A DNA stretch of 64,000 nucleotides from Zobellia russellii (GTDB taxonomy: Bacteria > Bacteroidota > Bacteroidia > Flavobacteriales > Flavobacteriaceae), in contig NZ_JACSOI010000001.1 of assembly GCF_018728565.1 (NCBI RefSeq), positions 868,001-932,000 on the forward strand, read 5' to 3'. Positions within the stretch are counted from its first letter, which is position 1. Every line of letters starts with the position of its first letter. Shown here in pieces: positions 61,763 to 64,000 of this stretch. The position numbers were made by a program, and so were the translations under genes. Below the pieces are notes generated by a model. The model did not search any database. It worked only from the letters and a program-made list of their open reading frames with translations, and had not been told where the DNA came from.

Positions 61763-62425
61763 ATGAGCACATCCGCATTTATATTTGACCTAGACGGCGT
61801 AATTGTAGACACCGCAAAGTATCATTACTTAGCTTGGAAGAAACTGGCCAATGAATTGGGTTTTGAATTCACAAAAGAGCAGAATGAATTATTTAAAGGC
61901 GTAAGCCGTAAAAGGTGTTTGGAAATCCTTTTGGATATTGGAGGCATTACGGCCACCCAAGAACAATTTGATACTTGGATGGTTGAAAAGAATGAAGACT
62001 ATCTAGAATACATAGAAAAAATGGATGCGTCCGAAGTTCTACCGGATGTGCCTAAGGTCTTAAATTTTTTGAAGGAAAGGAATATTCCTATTGCCCTTGG
62101 CTCGGCAAGTAAAAACGCACGGCCCATTTTGGAAAAAGTAAATCTTTTATCTTATTTTGATGCCATTGTAGACGGCAATGACGTAACCAAGGCAAAACCT
62201 GACCCAGAGGTTTTCTTGATTGCGGCCCGTAAGTTAGGCGTTGCACCGGAAAAATGTCTTGTTTTTGAGGATGCAGTGGCAGGTATACAAGCGGCGAACA
62301 ATGCAAATATGGTAAGTATTGGTATTGGAGACGCCCAGGTTCTCTCCGAAGCGAATTATAATTTCAACGACTTTACGGAGATGAGCCTCGATTTTCTGGA
62401 AAGCTTAATGTCGGCCGAGGCATAA
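61763..62425 (+). CDS. pgmB: Beta-phosphoglucomutase
   Basis: This 220-residue HAD-superfamily enzyme interconverts beta-glucose-1-phosphate and glucose-6-phosphate. The nucleophile motif FIFDLDGVIVDTAKYHYLAW at the N-terminus has Asp nucleophile and acid/base Asp. Motif II is ALGSASKNA. The KAKPDPEVFLIAARKLG and VFEDAVAGIQAA segments complete the site. The cap domain (KGVSRKRCLEILLDI) has the Arg of family members that bind hexose phosphates. It precedes a GH65 phosphorylase that would supply its substrate, the usual order in maltose loci. Confidence 0.95.
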   Translation: MSTSAFIFDLDGVIVDTAKYHYLAWKKLANELGFEFTKEQNELFKGVSRKRCLEILLDIGGITATQEQFDTWMVEKNEDYLEYIEKMDASEVLPDVPKVLNFLKERNIPIALGSASKNARPILEKVNLLSYFDAIVDGNDVTKAKPDPEVFLIAARKLGVAPEKCLVFEDAVAGIQAANNANMVSIGIGDAQVLSEANYNFNDFTEMSLDFLESLMSAEA

Positions 62426-62456
62426 GCCCATTTTTTCACCCCTAAATTTAAACGAA

Positions 62457-64000
62457 ATGCAAGAGTATATAAAAGCGGACCCTTGGTCAATTATTGAAGA
62501 AGGTTTTGATAAAGAATTGGTCAAATCATCAGAAAGTATTTTCAGTATTGGTAACGGAGCTATGGGGCAACGGGCCAATTTTGAAGAGCAGTATTCGGGA
62601 GATACTTTTCAAGGGAGTTATATAGCTGGGGTCTATTATCCGGATAAAACCCGCGTTGGCTGGTGGAAAAATGGGTATCCAGAGTATTTTGCCAAAGTTC
62701 TGAACGCACCTAATTGGATCGGAATAGAGGTTTTCATCAACGGAGAACCTTTAGATTTAAATACCTGCAAAAAAGTAGATAATTTCAGTAGGGAACTAAA
62801 TATGAAAGAAGGCTGGTACCGTCGTGTTTTTACGGCCGTTCTGCCTAATGATGATAAGGTTTCCGTTAAAGTAACACGTTTCCTGTCTTTGGATTTAGAC
62901 GAGGTTGGGGCTATTAAATATGAAATATCACCTGAAAATGGCGATGCGGAAATTAAGTTTGTTCCTTATCTAGATAGCGGTATTACCAATGAAGATTCCA
63001 ACTGGGACGATAAGTTTTGGAACACTACTTCGGTGACTTCGGAAGGCAAGCAGGCTTTTATAGAAGCGCATACTATGAAAACCCATTTTGAGACCTGCAC
63101 GTTTATGGAAAGCAGGTTGTTCCTTAACGGGGAGGCTATAGAACATCATCCAGCGGAACAGATTTCCGAATTGCGTGTTGGTCACGAATATGTACAAACT
63201 GCTAAACAAGGAGATACGTTAGCGCTCCATAAGTTAGGAGGATATGTAGTTTCTCGTAATCATAATGCATCTGCATTAAGGGAAGCTTCTAAAAAAGCTT
63301 TGCTCAAAGGTTTTGATCTAGGGTTTGAAGCGTTGTTGGATAGACAAAAGCAAGCCTGGGCCAAAATATGGGAGATGAGCGATATCACTATAGATGGCGA
63401 TGTAAAAGCGCAACAAGGCATCCGGTTCAATATTTTTCAGTTGAACCAAACGTATTTGGGCAAGGATTCACGTTTAAATATTGGACCTAAGGGGTTTACG
63501 GGAGAAAAGTACGGCGGAAGTACCTATTGGGATACGGAAGCGTATTGTATTCCTTTTTATATGGCTACCAAAGATCAAAATGTGGCTCGTAGTTTATTGA
63601 AATACAGATACAATCACCTTGAAAAGGCTATTGAGAACGCTCAGAAATTAGGTTTTTCAAATGGAGCGGCCCTTTATCCAATGGTTACCATGAACGGTGA
63701 GGAATGTCATAATGAATGGGAAATCACTTTTGAGGAAATACACCGTAACGGGGCTATAGCCTTTGCTATTTATAACTATTACCGCTTTACGGGAGACTAC
63801 TCTTATATCCCGGAAATGGGGTTAGAGGTACTTATTGGTATTGCCCGTTTCTGGCACCAACGAGCCAGCTTTTCTTCGGCCAAGAACAAATATGTTATAT
63901 TGGGGGTTACGGGACCCAACGAATATGAGAACAACGTAAACAATAACTGGTATACGAATTATCTGGCCAAATGGTGTATTGACTATACCATAAAGCAGTT
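62457..64000 (+). CDS. GH65 maltose (disaccharide) phosphorylase, C-terminus beyond window
   Basis: This enzyme cleaves maltose or a related alpha-glucoside with phosphate to beta-glucose-1-phosphate and glucose. The ATG at 62457 opens a frame that continues to base 64000, about 514 residues of some 770. The N-terminal domain reads SESIFSIGNGAMGQRANFEE. The catalytic barrel shows GGSTYWDTEAYCIPFYM, LYPMVTMNGEECHNEWEITF and GVTGPNEYENNVNNNWYTNY, where the Glu in GPNEYENN is the general acid. This last motif is as in known maltose phosphorylases. It starts 31 bp after pgmB, and both genes follow the LacI-family regulator. Confidence 0.93.
   Translation, partial: MQEYIKADPWSIIEEGFDKELVKSSESIFSIGNGAMGQRANFEEQYSGDTFQGSYIAGVYYPDKTRVGWWKNGYPEYFAKVLNAPNWIGIEVFINGEPLDLNTCKKVDNFSRELNMKEGWYRRVFTAVLPNDDKVSVKVTRFLSLDLDEVGAIKYEISPENGDAEIKFVPYLDSGITNEDSNWDDKFWNTTSVTSEGKQAFIEAHTMKTHFETCTFMESRLFLNGEAIEHHPAEQISELRVGHEYVQTAKQGDTLALHKLGGYVVSRNHNASALREASKKALLKGFDLGFEALLDRQKQAWAKIWEMSDITIDGDVKAQQGIRFNIFQLNQTYLGKDSRLNIGPKGFTGEKYGGSTYWDTEAYCIPFYMATKDQNVARSLLKYRYNHLEKAIENAQKLGFSNGAALYPMVTMNGEECHNEWEITFEEIHRNGAIAFAIYNYYRFTGDYSYIPEMGLEVLIGIARFWHQRASFSSAKNKYVILGVTGPNEYENNVNNNWYTNYLAKWCIDYTIKQ

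Noticed and set aside
1-64000. tRNA, rRNA, riboswitch or origin features
   Set aside because: I found no convincing cloverleaf, rRNA segment, conserved riboswitch core or DnaA-box cluster by eye; a covariance-model search would be needed to exclude small RNAs.

Overview
The window looks like chromosome from a marine member of the Flavobacteriaceae (Bacteroidota). The evidence is two SusC/SusD pairs, lipoproteins whose acylated cysteine is followed by an S/D/E-rich surface-export signal, A-rich leaders without clear Shine-Dalgarno sequences, -7 boxes close to TAnnTTTG, a regulator with the hybrid two-component layout, and families typical of alga-associated flavobacteria (ASPIC/UnbV-FG-GAP lipoproteins, a vanadium-haloperoxidase-type enzyme). 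The genus is not determined. I saw no rRNA, tRNA, CRISPR array, transposase or integrase.

Layout. 1-6.3 kb: a three-gene efflux operon (TolC, HlyD/MacA-like adaptor, ABC ATPase, continuing off the left edge) divergent from an NtrC-type regulator and an NtrY-like kinase. The gap holds a candidate sigma-54 promoter and an upstream inverted repeat. 6.3-8.0 kb: housekeeping cluster of trmB, a LysE-type exporter and an alkyltransferase-like protein without the acceptor cysteine. 8.0-28.6 kb: a region I read as phosphate acquisition. It contains a PhoB/PhoR-like pair, a divergent TonB-dependent receptor with a tandem-duplicated lipoprotein, an operon susC-susD-[hairpin]-phosphodiesterase/alkaline-phosphatase fusion-NagX-like membrane protein, and a very large regulator whose phosphorelay residues are lost. 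TAAC/TAAT tetramers spaced exactly 11 bp apart occur upstream of both receptor operons, which suggests one OmpR/PhoB-type regulator for both.

28.6-36 kb: a GAF protein of unknown function converges on an HD-domain/Pycsar-effector-type membrane protein. Next to it is a roughly 1,240-residue protein joining a metallophosphoesterase, a segment with kinase-like motifs and an Omp85-type barrel. 36-49.2 kb: a tightly packed minus-strand operon of three successive ~1,100-residue ASPIC/UnbV lipoproteins, a vanadium-haloperoxidase/PAP2-type lipoprotein, a membrane-anchored SRPBCC-GyrI-like protein and a propeller-like lipoprotein. A sodium:solute symporter lies divergent to it. 51-55.3 kb: a two-gene mutagenesis cassette, a DnaE-like polymerase translationally coupled to a Y-family polymerase. 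55.6-64 kb: the start of an alpha-glucan (maltose) locus, with susC-susD facing a LacI-family regulator, beta-phosphoglucomutase and a GH65 phosphorylase cut by the right edge.

How they may work together: the phosphate region pairs surface capture, periplasmic release of phosphate from esters and Pho-type control. The maltose locus pairs uptake with phosphorolysis, the mutase feeding beta-glucose-1-phosphate into glycolysis. The large ASPIC/UnbV-haloperoxidase operon and the phosphatase-kinase-like-barrel protein are the parts least explained by known systems.
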